Positions 46,280 to 58,974 are shown, numbered from the stretch's first letter. The stretch: 64,000 nt of DNA from Sambucus nigra (GCA_949130495.1 OX422221.1:478349159-478413158), one strand, 5' to 3'. The notes: generated from the sequence alone by a model not told the origin. A program made the numbers and translations.

Positions 46280-47170
46280 ATGCCTCCACGACGTGCACGA
46301 CGAGTTCCCAGGAATGCTACGCCCGAACCACAGCCCGCTCCAGTTCAAGGCATGTTGAACGCCGCTGAGGTTGCTGCTATAGTAGCCCAAGCGGTAAATG
46401 CAGCGATTGCCGTAATCCAACAGGCACCACCTCAGGCGCCGGTTGCCGCGCCAGCACAGGTTAATGCATTCCCGTCTGCTTGGGAGCGTGTACGTGACGC
46501 TTTTCAGAAAGCGCATCCGCCAGAGTTTGCAGGAAGCTCAGATGTAGTGGTCTCGAGCCAATGGAGGAAGGACATACAGAGGCATTTGAGGATGCATGAG
46601 TGCACAGATGTTCAGAAGCAGGTGCTAGCTACTTTCAAGCTAGTTGGATCTGCACTGCAGTGGTGGGAGTCCATTACCACCGCGGAGGAGAGGGATACCC
46701 TCACCATTCAGGAATTCTGGGTGCGGTTCGACCGCAAGTACTTTCCGTCCGCAGTTCATACAGAGATGAGGAGGAAGCTGATGAGTCTGAGGCAGGAGAG
46801 CAAGACAGTGGCCGAATATGAGGCCGAGTTTACTAACCTGTTGAACATCGTTCCAGACGAGATTCCAACAGAGAAGAAGAAGATAGAGAAGTTCACTGAT
46901 GGGTTGAATTGGAGGATCCGTCAGCATCTGCTAGGGAACCTATCGTTGGCCACGTATTCTGATGTGGTTAACGCTGCACTATTGCACTGCCAGGACCACC
47001 GCTTTCATATGGCCGAGGGCAAGCGGTCAGGGGAGTCTAGCCATCAGGGCAGGACTGGAGGACATGGTGCCAGCGGGGCACAGACCGGTCAGGGGCAGAG
47101 ACAGACTGAGCAGGGTAACCAGCAGGGGGACAATAAGAGGTTCCGGTCAGGGAACTACAGGCAGGGATAG
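46280..47170 (+). CDS. Gag of the young chromovirus
   Basis: 297 codons from ATG 46280 (MPPRRARRVPRN); an earlier in-frame ATG at 46265 lies within the TTATTTCAG leader and is less likely. The retrotransposon gag core runs from about residue 85 to 230 (WRKDIQRHLRMHECTD, LVGSALQWWES, KYFPSAVHTEMRRKLMSLRQ, VAEYEAEFTNL). The C-terminus is Gln/Gly-rich and ends at TAG 47168-47170. The same frame continues beyond the stop into the zinc knuckle [14 protein letters not shown] and protease, so the stop cuts the nucleocapsid part from the capsid. Confidence 0.9.
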   Translation: MPPRRARRVPRNATPEPQPAPVQGMLNAAEVAAIVAQAVNAAIAVIQQAPPQAPVAAPAQVNAFPSAWERVRDAFQKAHPPEFAGSSDVVVSSQWRKDIQRHLRMHECTDVQKQVLATFKLVGSALQWWESITTAEERDTLTIQEFWVRFDRKYFPSAVHTEMRRKLMSLRQESKTVAEYEAEFTNLLNIVPDEIPTEKKKIEKFTDGLNWRIRQHLLGNLSLATYSDVVNAALLHCQDHRFHMAEGKRSGESSHQGRTGGHGASGAQTGQGQRQTEQGNQQGDNKRFRSGNYRQG

Positions 47171-47773
47171 GGAGGTTTCCGCCAAGGCTATCAGGGTCCA
47201 AACGGCCATCAGGGCCAGCAGGGGCAGAATGGGCAGCAGTTCCATCAGGGCCAGCAGGGCCAAGGGAGGAATGGTAACGGCCACCAGGGCCGGGGACAGC
47301 AGGGGCAGAGGGGAGGGAACTTCCCAGGGAAGTGCTTTACTTGTGGCAAGACTGGCCATAAGAAGCAGGATTGTCCTGATAGGGGCAGGGCCCCACAGCA
47401 GCAGCAGCAGGGTGCTCGCCAGGAGCCACAGAGACCTATGTTTCCCGCCGCTCTTCCTGCACCGCCACAGATGGCAGCATTGCCACCCATTCCAGCAGTC
47501 CCAGCTCAACAGGGGCAGCTACAGTATGGACGTGTCTACAACGTTCACCAGGCTGCAGTTCCACAGGCACCGCCCGCGATCGAGGGTACGTTTCCTATCC
47601 ATGACACTATGGGTCGGGTGTTATTTGATACGGGTGCTACACATTGTTTTATAGCTACACACTTCGCGAAAGCTTTAGGATTGTTAGCTACGGCAGAGAG
47701 CACAGTGACGTGTGTCGACTCACCATTGGGGAGTGGGTCACTTATTTTCTTTATATGCCGGGGAGTGGGGTAG
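47171..47773 (+). CDS. Nucleocapsid zinc knuckle and protease frame of the chromovirus
   Basis: In frame with gag after its TAG stop. Gln/Gly repeats ([10 protein letters not shown]) are followed by the CCHC knuckle at 47333-47374, a Pro-rich linker, and the aspartic protease site [20 protein letters not shown] at about 47615-47675. The frame stops at 47773, and the remainder of the protease ([23 protein letters not shown]) is in the -1 frame. It has no good start codon near its head; expression would need readthrough of the TAG. Either mutational decay or recoding. Confidence 0.8.
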   Translation, partial: GGFRQGYQGPNGHQGQQGQNGQQFHQGQQGQGRNGNGHQGRGQQGQRGGNFPGKCFTCGKTGHKKQDCPDRGRAPQQQQQGARQEPQRPMFPAALPAPPQMAALPPIPAVPAQQGQLQYGRVYNVHQAAVPQAPPAIEGTFPIHDTMGRVLFDTGATHCFIATHFAKALGLLATAESTVTCVDSPLGSGSLIFFICRGVG

Positions 47774-50700
47774 CGGTTGGTGGTTTGGTATTGCCTGCGG
47801 ACATGTTAGTGTTAGACATGCATGTTCACGATGTGATCATCGGTATGGATTGGCTCGTATCATATAGGGCCATGATTGATTGCTTCAGCGGGAGCATTGT
47901 TTTTGCCATTTCGGGGCAGGAGATGTTTATAGTGGCGATGCCTCGCCCAGAGGGAGGATCGACCGCTCATCTGTATTACATAGAGGAGGATACCTCTAAG
48001 GAGGTTGTGATTCCTTTAGATTCGATCCCGGTTGTCAGGGAGTATTCGGATGTGTTTCAGGAGATACCAGGCTTACCGCCCAGTCGAGAGATAGACTTCG
48101 TTATTGATTTGCTACCGGGTACGAGACCTATAGCACGTGCACCGTACCGTATGGCTCCAGCTGAGATGCGAGAGTTACGGGATCAAATAGAGCAGCTGTT
48201 AGGGCAGGGCTTTATTCGTAGGAGTACCTCACCTTGGGGCGCTCCAGTCTTGTTTGTTAAGAAGAGGGACGGTTCACTGAGGTTGTGTGTGGACTACCGA
48301 GAGTTGAATAAGGTCACGATACGGAATAAGTACCCGTTGCCTCGAATCGATGACTTATTCGACCAGTTGAGAGGAGCTTCTTTCTTCTCAAAGATTGACT
48401 TGAGATCGGGTTACCATCAGTTGCGTATCAGGGAGGAGGATGTCTCGAAGACTGCGTTCCTGTCGAGATATGGTTCTTATGAGTTTCGGGTTATGCCTTT
48501 CGGCTTGACCAACGCTCCAGCAGTGTTTATGGACTTGATGAACAGAGTGTTCAGAGATTTCCTAGACCAGTTTGTTATTGTCTTCATTGATGACATTCTG
48601 GTTTACTCTCAGACAGAGGAGGAGCACGCCGAGCATTTGAGGCAGGTTTTGCAGACACTTCGTCAGAACGAGTTGTATGCAAAATACGAGAAGTGCGGGT
48701 TTTGGTTGAAGGAAGTCCAGTTCTTGGGTCATATTATTTCCGATCGGGGAATATCTGTTGATCCGGGGAAGGTGTCAGCGGTGAGGGAGTGGGGACAGCC
48801 CACGACACCAACGGAGATTCGTAGTTTCTTGGGTTTAGCAGGATACTACAGGAGGTTTATTCGGGGTTTCTCGGAGATAGCAGGTCCTTTGACACATCTT
48901 ACTCGTAAGGGTGTGCCATATATCTGGAGTGATGCCTGTCAGTTGGCATTCGATGAGTTGAAGGACAAATTGACCTCAGCACCTGTGATAGCATTGCCGA
49001 GACCGGGAGTTGAGTATTTGGTTTACACCGATGCGTCTTTGCAAGGGCTTGGAGGTGTTTTGCAGCAGGAGAGACAGGCCATAGCTTATGCTTCCCGTAA
49101 GCTTAAGCCTCATGAGAAGAATTACCCCACGCATGATTTAGAGTTGGCAGCAGTAGTATTTGCCTTACGGATTTGGAGGCACTATCTTTTGGGGGAGAAG
49201 TTTCAGCTGTTCACGGACCACAAGTCACTACAGTATCTGTTCACGCAGAAGGAATTAAATATGCGGCAGCGTAGGTGGCTTGAATTTGTGAAAGACTACC
49301 AGTTCGACATTCAGTACCACCCGGGTAAGGCTAACGTGGTAGCAGACGCGTTGAGCCGCAGGCCAGCAGATGAGGTGGCAGAGGTGTGGAAAGCGAAGTG
49401 GAAGGAATTGGGACACCAGGATGCAGTGGCCCGATCTTTCATGTCGGTGATGACCGTTACACCGCAGATTGTCACGAAGGTTGTACGGGCACAGGCAAAT
49501 GATTCGTTCTGTCAGGAGCAGATAGTTCGATTACTCGCTGAGGGAGCTGAATCCTATACCGTTAGCTCAGACGGGGGATTACGCTTCAATGGGAGATTGG
49601 TAGTTCCGGAAGGAGAGGAACTGCGACACGATGTGATGGCAGAGTCGCACGGCTCACGGTTCGCGGTACATCCCGGAGGGGACAAAATGTACCAAGACAT
49701 GAGACAGCAGTATTGGTGGAGCGGTATGAAGAGAGATATCGCTGAGTTTGTCTCGAAATGCGCCACTTGTCAGCTTGTAAAAGTGGATCATCAGAGACCA
49801 ACAGGATTGCTACAGCCATTGGAGGTTCCGGTGTGGATGTGGGAGAGCATATCCATGGACTTTATCACGGGGTTGCCTACGTCGCAGAGGGGTCACGACT
49901 CCGTTTGGGTAATTGTGGACAGATTGTCCAAGGTCGCTCACTTTTTACCCGTTAGGACTGATTACACTGCGGGTCAGTATGCCCAGCTCTTCATTTCAGA
50001 GATTGTGAGACTTCACGGTGTGCCCCTAAATATCGTGTCTGACAGAGACAAGATATTTGTTTCGAGGTTTTGGGAGAGTTTCCAGGAGGCCATGGGCACG
50101 GAATTGCGGTTGAGTACGGCTTATCATCCGCAGACTGATGGGCAGACCGAGCGCACCAATCAGATGTTGGAAGACATGCTACGCATGTGTATTATTGACT
50201 TCGGGGGTGGATGGGAGCAGTACCTTCCACTGGTGGAGTTTGCTTACAACAACTCCTATCAGTTCACGATTGGCATGGCTCCGTTTGAGGCATTGTACGG
50301 TAGGCCTTGTCGTTCCCCAGCATGTTGGTTAGAAGTGGGGGACAACAAACTACTTGGGCCGGAAGTGATTCAGGATACTTCGGCAAGGATTGAGTTGATT
50401 CGGAGTCGCATTCGGGTAGCTCAAGACAGGCAGAAGAGTTATGCTGATGCGAAGAGGTTTTTCAGGGAGTTCCAAGTGAGGGACCAGGTTTTGCTCAGGG
50501 TTTCTCCGATGAAGGGGATTATGCGATTCGGGAAGAAGGGGAAGTTGGCACCGAGGTATGTGGGGCCGTTTCCTATTATTGAGCGGATCGGACCGGTTGC
50601 GTATAGACTCGGGTTACCGGAGCATTTGCATCGGATTCACGACGTGTTCCATATTTCCTCGCTGAGGAAATACCTTAGGGATGATTTGGCTCATTCTCAC

Positions 50701-50913
50701 ATTGCTGTGGAGGACATCGATCTCCAGCCGGATAGCTCTTATGAGGAAGGGCCGATTGCTATTTTGGACCGAAGCGAGAGGAAACTACGGTCAAAGATAG
50801 TCCCGTTAGTGCGTGTTCAGTGGCGACATCACAATGTCGAGGAGTCCACATGGGAGCGCGAGGATGAGATGCGCGAACGTTATCCAGAGCTGTTTTTAGC
50901 AGGTACTTTCTAG
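47644..50913 (+). CDS. Pol of the young chromovirus: protease end, RT, RNase H, integrase, chromodomain
   Basis: 1089 open codons; the first ~40 residues overlap the protease frame and are not native, the real sequence starting near [13 protein letters not shown]. The protease end reads IIGMDWL. RT lies at about residues 150-380 with [27 protein letters not shown] and the catalytic [10 protein letters not shown]. RNase H is at about 450-580 ([30 protein letters not shown]). In the integrase, the HHCC zinc site ([25 protein letters not shown]) is followed by the DDE core ([31 protein letters not shown]). The C-terminal chromodomain ([20 protein letters not shown]) directs integration to chromatin in this clade. 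All catalytic motifs look intact. Confidence 0.95.
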   Translation: MFYSYTLRESFRIVSYGREHSDVCRLTIGEWVTYFLYMPGSGVAVGGLVLPADMLVLDMHVHDVIIGMDWLVSYRAMIDCFSGSIVFAISGQEMFIVAMPRPEGGSTAHLYYIEEDTSKEVVIPLDSIPVVREYSDVFQEIPGLPPSREIDFVIDLLPGTRPIARAPYRMAPAEMRELRDQIEQLLGQGFIRRSTSPWGAPVLFVKKRDGSLRLCVDYRELNKVTIRNKYPLPRIDDLFDQLRGASFFSKIDLRSGYHQLRIREEDVSKTAFLSRYGSYEFRVMPFGLTNAPAVFMDLMNRVFRDFLDQFVIVFIDDILVYSQTEEEHAEHLRQVLQTLRQNELYAKYEKCGFWLKEVQFLGHIISDRGISVDPGKVSAVREWGQPTTPTEIRSFLGLAGYYRRFIRGFSEIAGPLTHLTRKGVPYIWSDACQLAFDELKDKLTSAPVIALPRPGVEYLVYTDASLQGLGGVLQQERQAIAYASRKLKPHEKNYPTHDLELAAVVFALRIWRHYLLGEKFQLFTDHKSLQYLFTQKELNMRQRRWLEFVKDYQFDIQYHPGKANVVADALSRRPADEVAEVWKAKWKELGHQDAVARSFMSVMTVTPQIVTKVVRAQANDSFCQEQIVRLLAEGAESYTVSSDGGLRFNGRLVVPEGEELRHDVMAESHGSRFAVHPGGDKMYQDMRQQYWWSGMKRDIAEFVSKCATCQLVKVDHQRPTGLLQPLEVPVWMWESISMDFITGLPTSQRGHDSVWVIVDRLSKVAHFLPVRTDYTAGQYAQLFISEIVRLHGVPLNIVSDRDKIFVSRFWESFQEAMGTELRLSTAYHPQTDGQTERTNQMLEDMLRMCIIDFGGGWEQYLPLVEFAYNNSYQFTIGMAPFEALYGRPCRSPACWLEVGDNKLLGPEVIQDTSARIELIRSRIRVAQDRQKSYADAKRFFREFQVRDQVLLRVSPMKGIMRFGKKGKLAPRYVGPFPIIERIGPVAYRLGLPEHLHRIHDVFHISSLRKYLRDDLAHSHIAVEDIDLQPDSSYEEGPIAILDRSERKLRSKIVPLVRVQWRHHNVEESTWEREDEMRERYPELFLAGTF

Positions 50914-50940
50914 TTTCGAATTTCGGGACGAAATTCAGTT

Positions 50941-50955
50941 ATTAGGGGGGAAGTA
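50941..50955 (+). promoter_or_regulatory. Polypurine tract of the chromovirus
   Basis: A run of G and A (AGGGGGGAAG) directly before the 3' LTR, the plus-strand primer. Confidence 0.85.
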
Positions 50956-53951
50956 TGTAATACCCCGTACTTTTGGCTATATTTATTTTTAGGATTAATT
51001 AATTAAATGCGTATTAATTGGAAATTAATCCGGGTTATAAATACTGATGTGATGCGAATTGGTATTTGATTATGTGCACATATGATTATATATGTACTTG
51101 GTATTATAAAATTTGTCGTGGGATTTATATACGGCATTTTAGAAATTTTGTTGAGACGCGTGGGACCGCCGCGTCACGGTATAATATTTTGATATTAAAA
51201 GTGAATTTAAAATCTATAATCCGTATGGTCGTTTTGAGTGCGCCAACGCGTCCGGAAGGGTCGAGATAGTCAGAAAACACTAGCCGGGGGTATAGTTTGG
51301 GTCCCGGGGTATTTTTAGGCCATCCCGGCACTATAAAGGGTATTTTAGTAATTTGATATTTTTGGGTAATTAAAAGTGACGAAAATTGAGAGTTGTAATC
51401 TGATAAGGGATTGACCCAACCAACCTTTATTCACCCAACAAGCTACGGAGGTTTATTAAATTAGGTTTTCATAAGTTCCCTCAAAGCAAACCCTAGCCAC
51501 CATAGCCTTTTGGAGAAGAAAGCTTGGAGAAGGAGAGAGAGAGAGGAATTCTGCAGAAATTCTACACCGAATCCACACCAAATTCAGAAATCAAACCAAG
51601 GCAAGTGACTTTATTTCATTTAAATTCGAAGAATGTCTTTTCCATGTTAGAAATTGAAGAATCTTAATTGTTCTTGAAAGATTAAAAGAAAACCCATGAA
51701 ATTTGAAGTTATTATTGAATGTTGGGATAGGTTTGCATGTAGAAACATTGTTGGGAGATTTAATTTCGGAGACTTCATATCTAGGTGATGCAATAAACGA
51801 ATTAAAATCTGGGAATTTATGATGAGAAAAAGTTAGGGTTTATGTTCTTGAAGAAAATTGGGAATTAATGTAGAAATTGTGATTTAATGATGTTTAGATG
51901 ATATCAAACCCTTTAATGATGTTAGTATAGCCCCTTAACATGTTTGAGGATGATTAGAGAACTCAATATATTGTGGGAACGAATTTTAGAAGAGGTTTGA
52001 GGAGTAAAAATGGTGAAAAACGATTTTTGGGAAGTTCTGGGCCGAAACTGGCATCTCGTTAGAAGCAGCCCCAGGTCGTTCGAACGAACTCGTTCGAACG
52101 AGCTTCTAACGAGTTGACCAGTCGTTATTAACGAGTAGGATTTTCGTTCGATATCTCGTTCGAACGAGATATTGTTAGAAGAGTCAGTTCGTTCGAACGA
52201 ACTGGGACCTCGTTCGAACAGCCTCGTTCGAACGAGACTTCTAACGACCTGACAGTCCAAACTCGTTCGAAGCCTCGTTCGAACGAGACTTCTAACGAGT
52301 TGACAGTTTGGTCCTTTTTGGACTGTTTTGACTTTTGGAGTCCCGGAAACTGGTTCAAGGGTAGAGTTAGCATCCCTTTGATGATATAGTGATTGATTTG
52401 GGACTTTTGGGTTATTGAGATGAGTAAATCATACACTAGAGTTATATTCAATGAACCGTTTGGGTTGAGACGTGAGTGTCTACTACGATGTGAGGATAAA
52501 TTATGGCACGTATAATTATGAACCGGAATAAAATAAGTTGTGATAATTATAATTAGTACGAGAGTGCAATATGTACTACGAATATAATACGATATTACTA
52601 AGATGTGTGTTTACTTAGTATTGATATATGGATTGTATGTATGACATACCTACCATACTTGCTATCACGGGAGGTTTCGTTCGCTTAGGACCCTCTAATC
52701 CTTGTGTGCCTACGGGGGGGATATAGACTGGTACCTTGATGAACATAGGTCATAGAAAGACTTATTGTGATATTAATAAGTCCGCTGACCATGGGAGCGT
52801 AGGTATGTGCGTGACCCATGTGATGGTGACTATGTTCGCCTCCACTATTTGTGATTTGTGTTATCTGAACTATTCCTGAGAGATTCGGAATATGTGATCC
52901 TTATGTACGTGATGTACCGGGATGGATAGCAGAGTATGTGTGCACCATAGCTTAGATTGCGGGGTGCTTGTATCGTATATTTATGATGTGAATAATATAC
53001 ATTAAATTTATGGAAATCCTCATGTTAATGTTGTAAAAATATTCCGGTATTGTTTCGAGATATATAATGAGTTAGCTGATAGTTATATCAATGGCATACT
53101 TAATAACTGAGTTTACGTGAAACCTCTATTAAATTACGAGCGTTGTTATGTTAAATTAACCGAGTAAAATGGGTAGAACCTTTGGTTGTCTAGCTAGTTT
53201 ACGTTGTCACTTAGCTAGTGGAAAGGGTAGTTATAGATGGGTACTTACGTTAGGAGTGCACAGTTAGTCGAGAGGTGAGAATTTAATGTGAGTGCACGTC
53301 CTAACATGTACTTTGCATTTAATGTTTTAAATGTTTTTAAAGCACTTGCAGGTTTTTAAAATGACTTCCACTTTCGGGCTCTGACCCATTTGCTTCCAAA
53401 TATATATTTTTGTAAAACCATTTTAGGTGCCCAGCCACAAGGACACCAAGCATAGGATTCTCATTCAGGTGACGAGCTGTAGCTGTTTGTGGAAGCTACA
53501 GGGATTTGCATGTAGACGCTTCTCTCATTTGGATTCCAGTCTCAGCATCTATCAGTTGTAGGGCATGTTGCCCAATTCTATTAGACATTTTTGCATTTCA
53601 GTTTTCAGACTCTAGCATGTATTGCTCAGTATTCAGTTTTAGTTATTTATTTCAGTTTACTTATCAGTTGTGGGATTTGTATTGAGGAGTTTTTCCTCCA
53701 GGTTTTATTTACATTTTGTGATGGTTATTCGTTTCACTTCAGTATGGTGAATGGTGTTATTTATTTCTTCATTACTTTTGTTGCATGTTAATCAGATTTA
53801 ATAAAATTTGGCACTTACTTTTTAAATACTAGGTGGTTAGTAATCTTTAAAATGTTTTCGACAGTGATGCTATTAACTGAGTCAACTTGGCATTTTGAAT
53901 TAATTTTATAAAGGAGTAGCTACCCGGTGTTTAATTAGTCGGGGTGTCACA
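50956..53951 (+). repeat. 3' LTR of the young chromovirus
   Basis: 2996 bp, essentially identical to 43100-46095; the palindrome island is at 52055-52306. Confidence 0.97.
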
Positions 53952-53956
53952 GTGTG

Positions 53957-54705
53957 GTATTTATACCTATATATATGTGTTTGTGCGTCATTGGTATTTT
54001 TTTAAGTATTTATATATATGGTATCATTTATTTTTGAGTTTTTGCCTTTCTATCTAGTCTATGTATGCCTATTGTTGATATAGGTATCTATCTTATTGTG
54101 ACTTTTCATTGATATTCCATGCTTATATTAGTACATTCTAGGTGGTCTCTTTTTGTTATGGCATCGTAGTTAGTATCTATTAATCTTTGTGTGGATGAGT
54201 TGCTCTTTTGTTGCCATGCTGTTTTATTGTACTTGTAACTCTATACACCATTGCATGATATACTTGTTTTTCCATTATGCTTATCGCTTGTTACATTTAG
54301 GGAGAGAATTTATTTTAATTGGGGGAGAAATGAGTTATTATATGCATTTTAATCTTTGTCTATTCCTGAACAAAAAGGGGGAGAAATTGCATTTAAACCT
54401 TTTAATTTGGGGAGATTTAACTTAGGGGGAGACGTCTTTTTTAGGTATATCATGTTAGACAAACAGGGAGAATTTAATAGTGCACTTTATATTGTTATAT
54501 TCCCTATGCGTTTGATGGTGTGTTTAAGTGTTCAGGTTTTCATCTTAACGACAACATTTTAAAGCAAGCAAAGCTTCTCAACTATGCGTCAGTCAAGCGT
54601 CTGTAAATTTTTTATTTTTGGGTGGGATTGTGTCTTTTTAGCTGAGTTGACAGCCTATAGGATTTTTATTTTGGTTTTATCCCGGAATAGCCAAGAGGGG
54701 AGATT
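53957..54705 (+). other. 3' non-coding region and purine tracts of the gag-only element
   Basis: No coding signal. Several purine runs (AAAAAGGGGGAGAAA near 54373, GGGGGAGACG near 54425) precede the final tract CAAGAGGGGAGAT that abuts the right LTR. The repeated tracts resemble those of SIRE-type copia elements. Confidence 0.65.
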
Positions 54706-56114
54706 TGTAAGTACAAGTTTCCAATTGAGTCAATTTGTAAGTGTTGGATCAATTCCGGAAAAAACTATTTGAGTCGTATGAGAGAATTTTGTGACCTAAG
54801 AGCCTATAATGTTTGAGTTGAAGACGTAGCGGCCAAGCATAAATTGAAGATATCATCATTGCCAGTTTTCATGCCATGTTTAACGTCATCAACCTTTCAA
54901 GTTTATGGTCTGTAAAGGTATGAATGCATATGATATATATAGAGCCTTGGATTTATTTTTTATTGCGTGTCATTTTTTTTACTAAACAAAGATTAAAATG
55001 ATGTTTTATTTTTTAAAGAAAAATATTTTTTTTCGAAAAGGTCGTTTGAACGAAATTTGAATCTCGTTCGTAGTCTCATTCGATAAATTCGTTCGAACGA
55101 CATTTGTTTGTGTAATCTCGTTCGAACAAGATTTAAAGGTCGTTCGAACGACCCACAGTTTCAACAGTTTTTTGACAGTCTTTTTTCAAAAACATCCCAC
55201 TTCCCCATTAATTTCTTAACTACTTTTAAGAGTACGGGAATACAAGTTTTTGGGTGACTTTTTTTAGAGTTTCAAAAGCCTTTGAGAGCCAAAAACTGTA
55301 ACCAAAAAGTCTCTTTTATTTTTGTGAATCACAGTGCTTTAATTTCAACACAAAAACTTGTTTACACCCAATAATATACTTTGATCTAAGTTTCATTATA
55401 TATTATTCTTTGAGATCATCATTTTGGTATCAGGTATCATTCTCTACCCAAGAGGAGAAAGTTTCCTACAGAGTATTTCCTTTTATTTATTCGAGGTGTA
55501 CATATAGAGGAGGACTTCGTGTGTTGACGGTAGCTGTGTCCATTCGATGGACTTCTAGACGAAGGTGGATTCCTGAGTTGTCGACTAGGTGGATGTAAAG
55601 GAACGAAGAAGCGTCAAGGCTTGCAAGAGCATCAGGTTATTGAGTAAGTCTTTCTGGCGTGAGTAAGTCTTTCTGGCGTGTCTTTTATAAAACCATACTA
55701 GTGGACTTGTGCTGGGCCATCCAAGTTTTTTCCTATTATGGATTTTCCTCGTACACCGTCGACTTTTGGTTGTGTATTTTTTATCTTGAAAATTCACACC
55801 CATATGCATGATTAGGGGAAACAAGATAAAAAATCGATTTAATCACATTATTTGTTTATATTGGTGCTAATTTCATATTGGGTAAAGTTTCATTTAATTT
55901 AATTCAAGTCGGCTTTAATTTAATTTGGCAAAATTGATTTTTGGTTTATTTGACCTAATTTCTAACTTGAATTGAATTCATTGTGTTTAGGAAAATTAAA
56001 TATTTGATTTGTTTAATTTTATTTTAATTTTGAAAGAAATTTAAAATTTGAAATATTTTGGGAACCATCCCTTTAGAAATCAAAAATTGGTATTTTTCGA
56101 AAACCTACGTTCCA
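54706..56114 (+). repeat. 3' LTR of the gag-only copia-like element
   Basis: 1409 bp, TGTAAGTACAAG...CTACGTTCCA, followed by the ATATT duplication. Differs from the 5' LTR at many sites and by small indels, for example a duplicated GAGTAAGTCTTTCTGGCGT at 55641-55679. Confidence 0.88.
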
Positions 56115-56119
56115 ATATT

Positions 56120-58130
56120 ATCGCTAATTAATTACCTAATTAAATTTAATTTTATAAAAGAATAAATAAAAATGGATTTTCCAAAAAATATGTGATATGG
56201 ATCAGTCCCAAGATTAATACATGTTGTTCATAATAATGTGCGAACCTAATTAATTAATTAATTAATTAGGGCACGAAAGTTATCAATATGAGTATGATGG
56301 TAGAAACAAAATAAAACTAAATAATCAAGCAATCATAATTCAAATAAGAATAAAATTTCCTTTCCATCATGTCGTAAAGCTTTTCTTAAAGTAGAAATCT
56401 TTAAGATTAAGGATAACGCTTGAAGTAGATTTCCTTTTGAGCCAGATTTCATCTCAAAGTATATTTCAATGAAAGTTGGAGTTTTTCACGTGTTTAACCT
56501 TGGGAAAATTCCTCTATGCTCTGAGAAAATTGGGACCAAGATCTGTTGCATAGACGGTGAAAATAACAACAAAATGGAAAAAAAACGGACCTACTTTTAG
56601 GTTTAGGTCGATCCTCCCTTAGGTCGGATCGATTCGACAGGGTTACGGATCGATCGACTCCTATAGGTCAGTAGCTTCATCTCGAGTTCGCCATATGCAT
56701 GCAAGACCCTCCATAATTGGATCAAAATTTCATCAAACTCCATGAAACTTTGTCAAAATCCAAAACCCATATAAATACATGATTCGATACAATAAAAACT
56801 ATTATATCCCCTAAAAATATCATCTATATACATAGATTATTGCACTAATTAAAAATGATCTAATTATTACAACCAAATCGAATCTATAAAGAAAATAATT
56901 ACGAATAAATGATTGTAGGATCGATTCACGTAAAACAACATTCATGTGTCCATGATGGAAGAGATATAAATATTATAAGCTTGCGAAATCATATTAGTAT
57001 GAAGCAACATAAAAATATATATTTTCCTACAACATGCAAAAGTAGGGTTTCATGGTGGATAACATGGAGCTTTCTAAAGCATGATCAATCGAAAATCGGG
57101 GTTATCATAAATGCATAAGCTTTTTAGCCCAAAAAGTACGATTGATTATGCATTAGAAGGTGAAAAACAAGAACTATGTTTAAAGCACAAACTTTTGGTT
57201 TCGAATCATGATCCTTAACGGATCCTGTTGGTGATCCGAATGAGGAGAAATATGTTGATGAAGATGATGATCTTGCTACCCTTCTAAGATCTCTAAAAAC
57301 CTTTCTTGAATCCACTGTAAGCCTCGGATCTTCTAGTATATAATCCCCCCACAGTAAGGCTAGTGTGTGGGGACTCCCGTAGATGAAAACTTTGTGAATT
57401 GTGTAAGAAATCAATTTTTTCCTGATCCCTCTCAAAAACTTGAATAGTATTTTTCCGCTCCCTCTCTAGCCCTCCATAATGGATATGATACTTAAAACCC
57501 TAGTTTATACCAACATACATATAGGTATAAGTCATAGAGTTGGGCTAAACAGGATTTTCAGAAAGTCCGGGCCCACTAGATGAATAATAGACTATACTAG
57601 AGACCCAAAAATAAATAATTAAATTGGCTTCCAAATAAATACTAGAAAATTCTAAATTATGCCCTTGTTATTTATCTCCTTGCTCTATTTAATGACGATT
57701 AAGTGTAAGTTAGGGACTTAAGACTAAAAGTACTTTCCGATAAAGTATGTGCAATCACAGTGTAAAGATAAAACATGGATTTGAGTTCAAGAATAACTAA
57801 TTCATACCAAAAGTACAAAAAATATTTAATGGGTTATACAAATTGATGTGACATGATAATATGGGGTGCTATTATGGACTGGGCAATTTATGATAATTCA
57901 TTGTTTGCATTTGAACAACAGTTTGTTTTACATTTTGTGAATTTTTTTGTGCAAATGACATTACTCTAACAAAAGATATTGATCACTAGGTGTGCCTTAC
58001 CTATAATGCAAAGTGCTCATGCTGCTAAGAAGAGGTGGCTAACATGAAAGAGAATGGCCTGTCAACTTAGCCAAGGAGACTGCCTGGCAACCAATCAAGG
58101 TCATTTTACACAGTACATAGGCTGAGTCAC
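56120..58130. other. AT-rich region, possible old LTR remnant
   Basis: No confident gene. GGATCGATCGACTCC near 56645 recalls the palindrome of the solo LTR at 30330. A 103-codon minus-strand open frame at 57124-57435 resembles nothing I know. LTR ends were not found. Confidence 0.3.
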
Positions 58131-58270
58131 CTTTGGAAAGAAAAGTAGGCACGTCATCCTTGGCTACCAAACAAGACCCTTATCTTCATGTGAAACCTCT
58201 CTTCCTCTCAAGTTTTTGCTTTCCATGGGATGCCAGTATCATGTCTCAGTTTCTCTATTTATAGCACACT
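58080..58270 (+). promoter_or_regulatory. Promoter-like patch without a recognisable gene
   Basis: CCAAT (AACCAATCAAGG, about 58089), a reversed GATAAG I-box (CCTTATCTTCATG, about 58177), pyrimidine stretches and TATTTATAG (58256-58264) are arranged as in plant gene promoters. Only short ORFs follow. It could be a displaced promoter fragment or chance. Confidence 0.25.
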
Positions 58271-58974
58271 TAAAAAAAGACATCAGATTCCACTTATCAC
58301 TACTCTTTGTCAATTTGCATCATTTAAACTTCCCTCTTACTCAGCTCTTATCCGCAATAAAATAGTTGTCCATGCAGAAGAATATATTGGTATTTATAGG
58401 GGTGAAGCCAAAACCTTTATTTAATAGTGTCAAAGAAAAATATTGTAATTCCTTCAAGTATTATATTATATACTTGCTTTCTATCATAACATATTGTGTG
58501 TATGTATATAATTCTATATATAAAATTCCCTCTTGAAACCAGATTTTGACTCTTGTCGTCTTTCATTAGATAGTGCATTTTCCTCTCCCCACAAACCTTC
58601 TTATTTGATAGTTTTTGTAAAAAATTTAATTCACTTTTTGCGACTTTTACGCATATAAATTTGATAGCTGCTTCGTTTTTCTTCACTGAAGAATTTGAGA
58701 GGGATAATCTAACGATTAGCATAAAAAACTACTGGTCATTTTATATCTTTTCTACTCTAACAATGAGAGTATGCATTCATTTAGTCAACCGATAAATACT
58801 TTGTAAAATTATTTTTGTCCACGAATGATCTGGAGATCTATCATTAGCTGGAAAGTTTTGAATCTTATCTCAAATCTATACCATTGTTGATCACTCACTT
58901 CTCTAAGTGATAATATGCTCAATAGTTCAAATAATGTCAATTCAAAGACCCTCATATATATATATATATATATA
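58271..58974. other. AT-rich spacer, no feature seen
   Basis: Short ORFs only. Ends in a TA microsatellite at 58954-58975. Confidence 0.4.

Larger units (their letters stand above)
43100..53951 (+). mobile_element. Young Tekay-like Ty3/gypsy chromovirus, near full length
   Basis: 10852 bp: 5' LTR 43100-46095, PBS 46098, gag 46280-47170, protease frame to 47773, pol 47644-50913 with C-terminal chromodomain, purine tract, 3' LTR 50956-53951. Both LTRs are 2996 bp with TGTAATACCCCG...GGGGTGTCACA ends. I noticed only two differences between them (T/C at 44167 versus 52023 and A/G near 44449 versus 52305), so insertion is recent. It lies inside the 3' region of the gag-only element. Confidence 0.96.
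33473..56114 (+). mobile_element. Gag-only (TR-GAG type) Ty1/copia-like retroelement hosting two nested elements
   Basis: Direct LTRs at 33473-34926 and 54706-56114, a 5-bp duplication ATATT on both sides (33468-33472, 56115-56119), a copia-type PBS TGGTATCAGAGTC at 34932, a gag region, then non-coding DNA up to a purine tract before the right LTR. No protease, integrase, RT or RNase H is seen, which is the TR-GAG architecture of non-autonomous copia elements. A CACTA element and a Tekay-like chromovirus are inserted in it. Its own length without these is about 6.7 kb. Confidence 0.85.

Noticed and set aside
46962..47654. 230-codon plus-strand ORF overlapping gag
   Set aside because: It is in another frame over the Gln/Gly-rich gag tail and has low-complexity Arg/Ser composition; the gag frame holds the zinc knuckle.
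57124..57435. 103-codon minus-strand ORF as a possible host gene
   Set aside because: No domain, no splice or promoter context, AT-rich surroundings; left unannotated.
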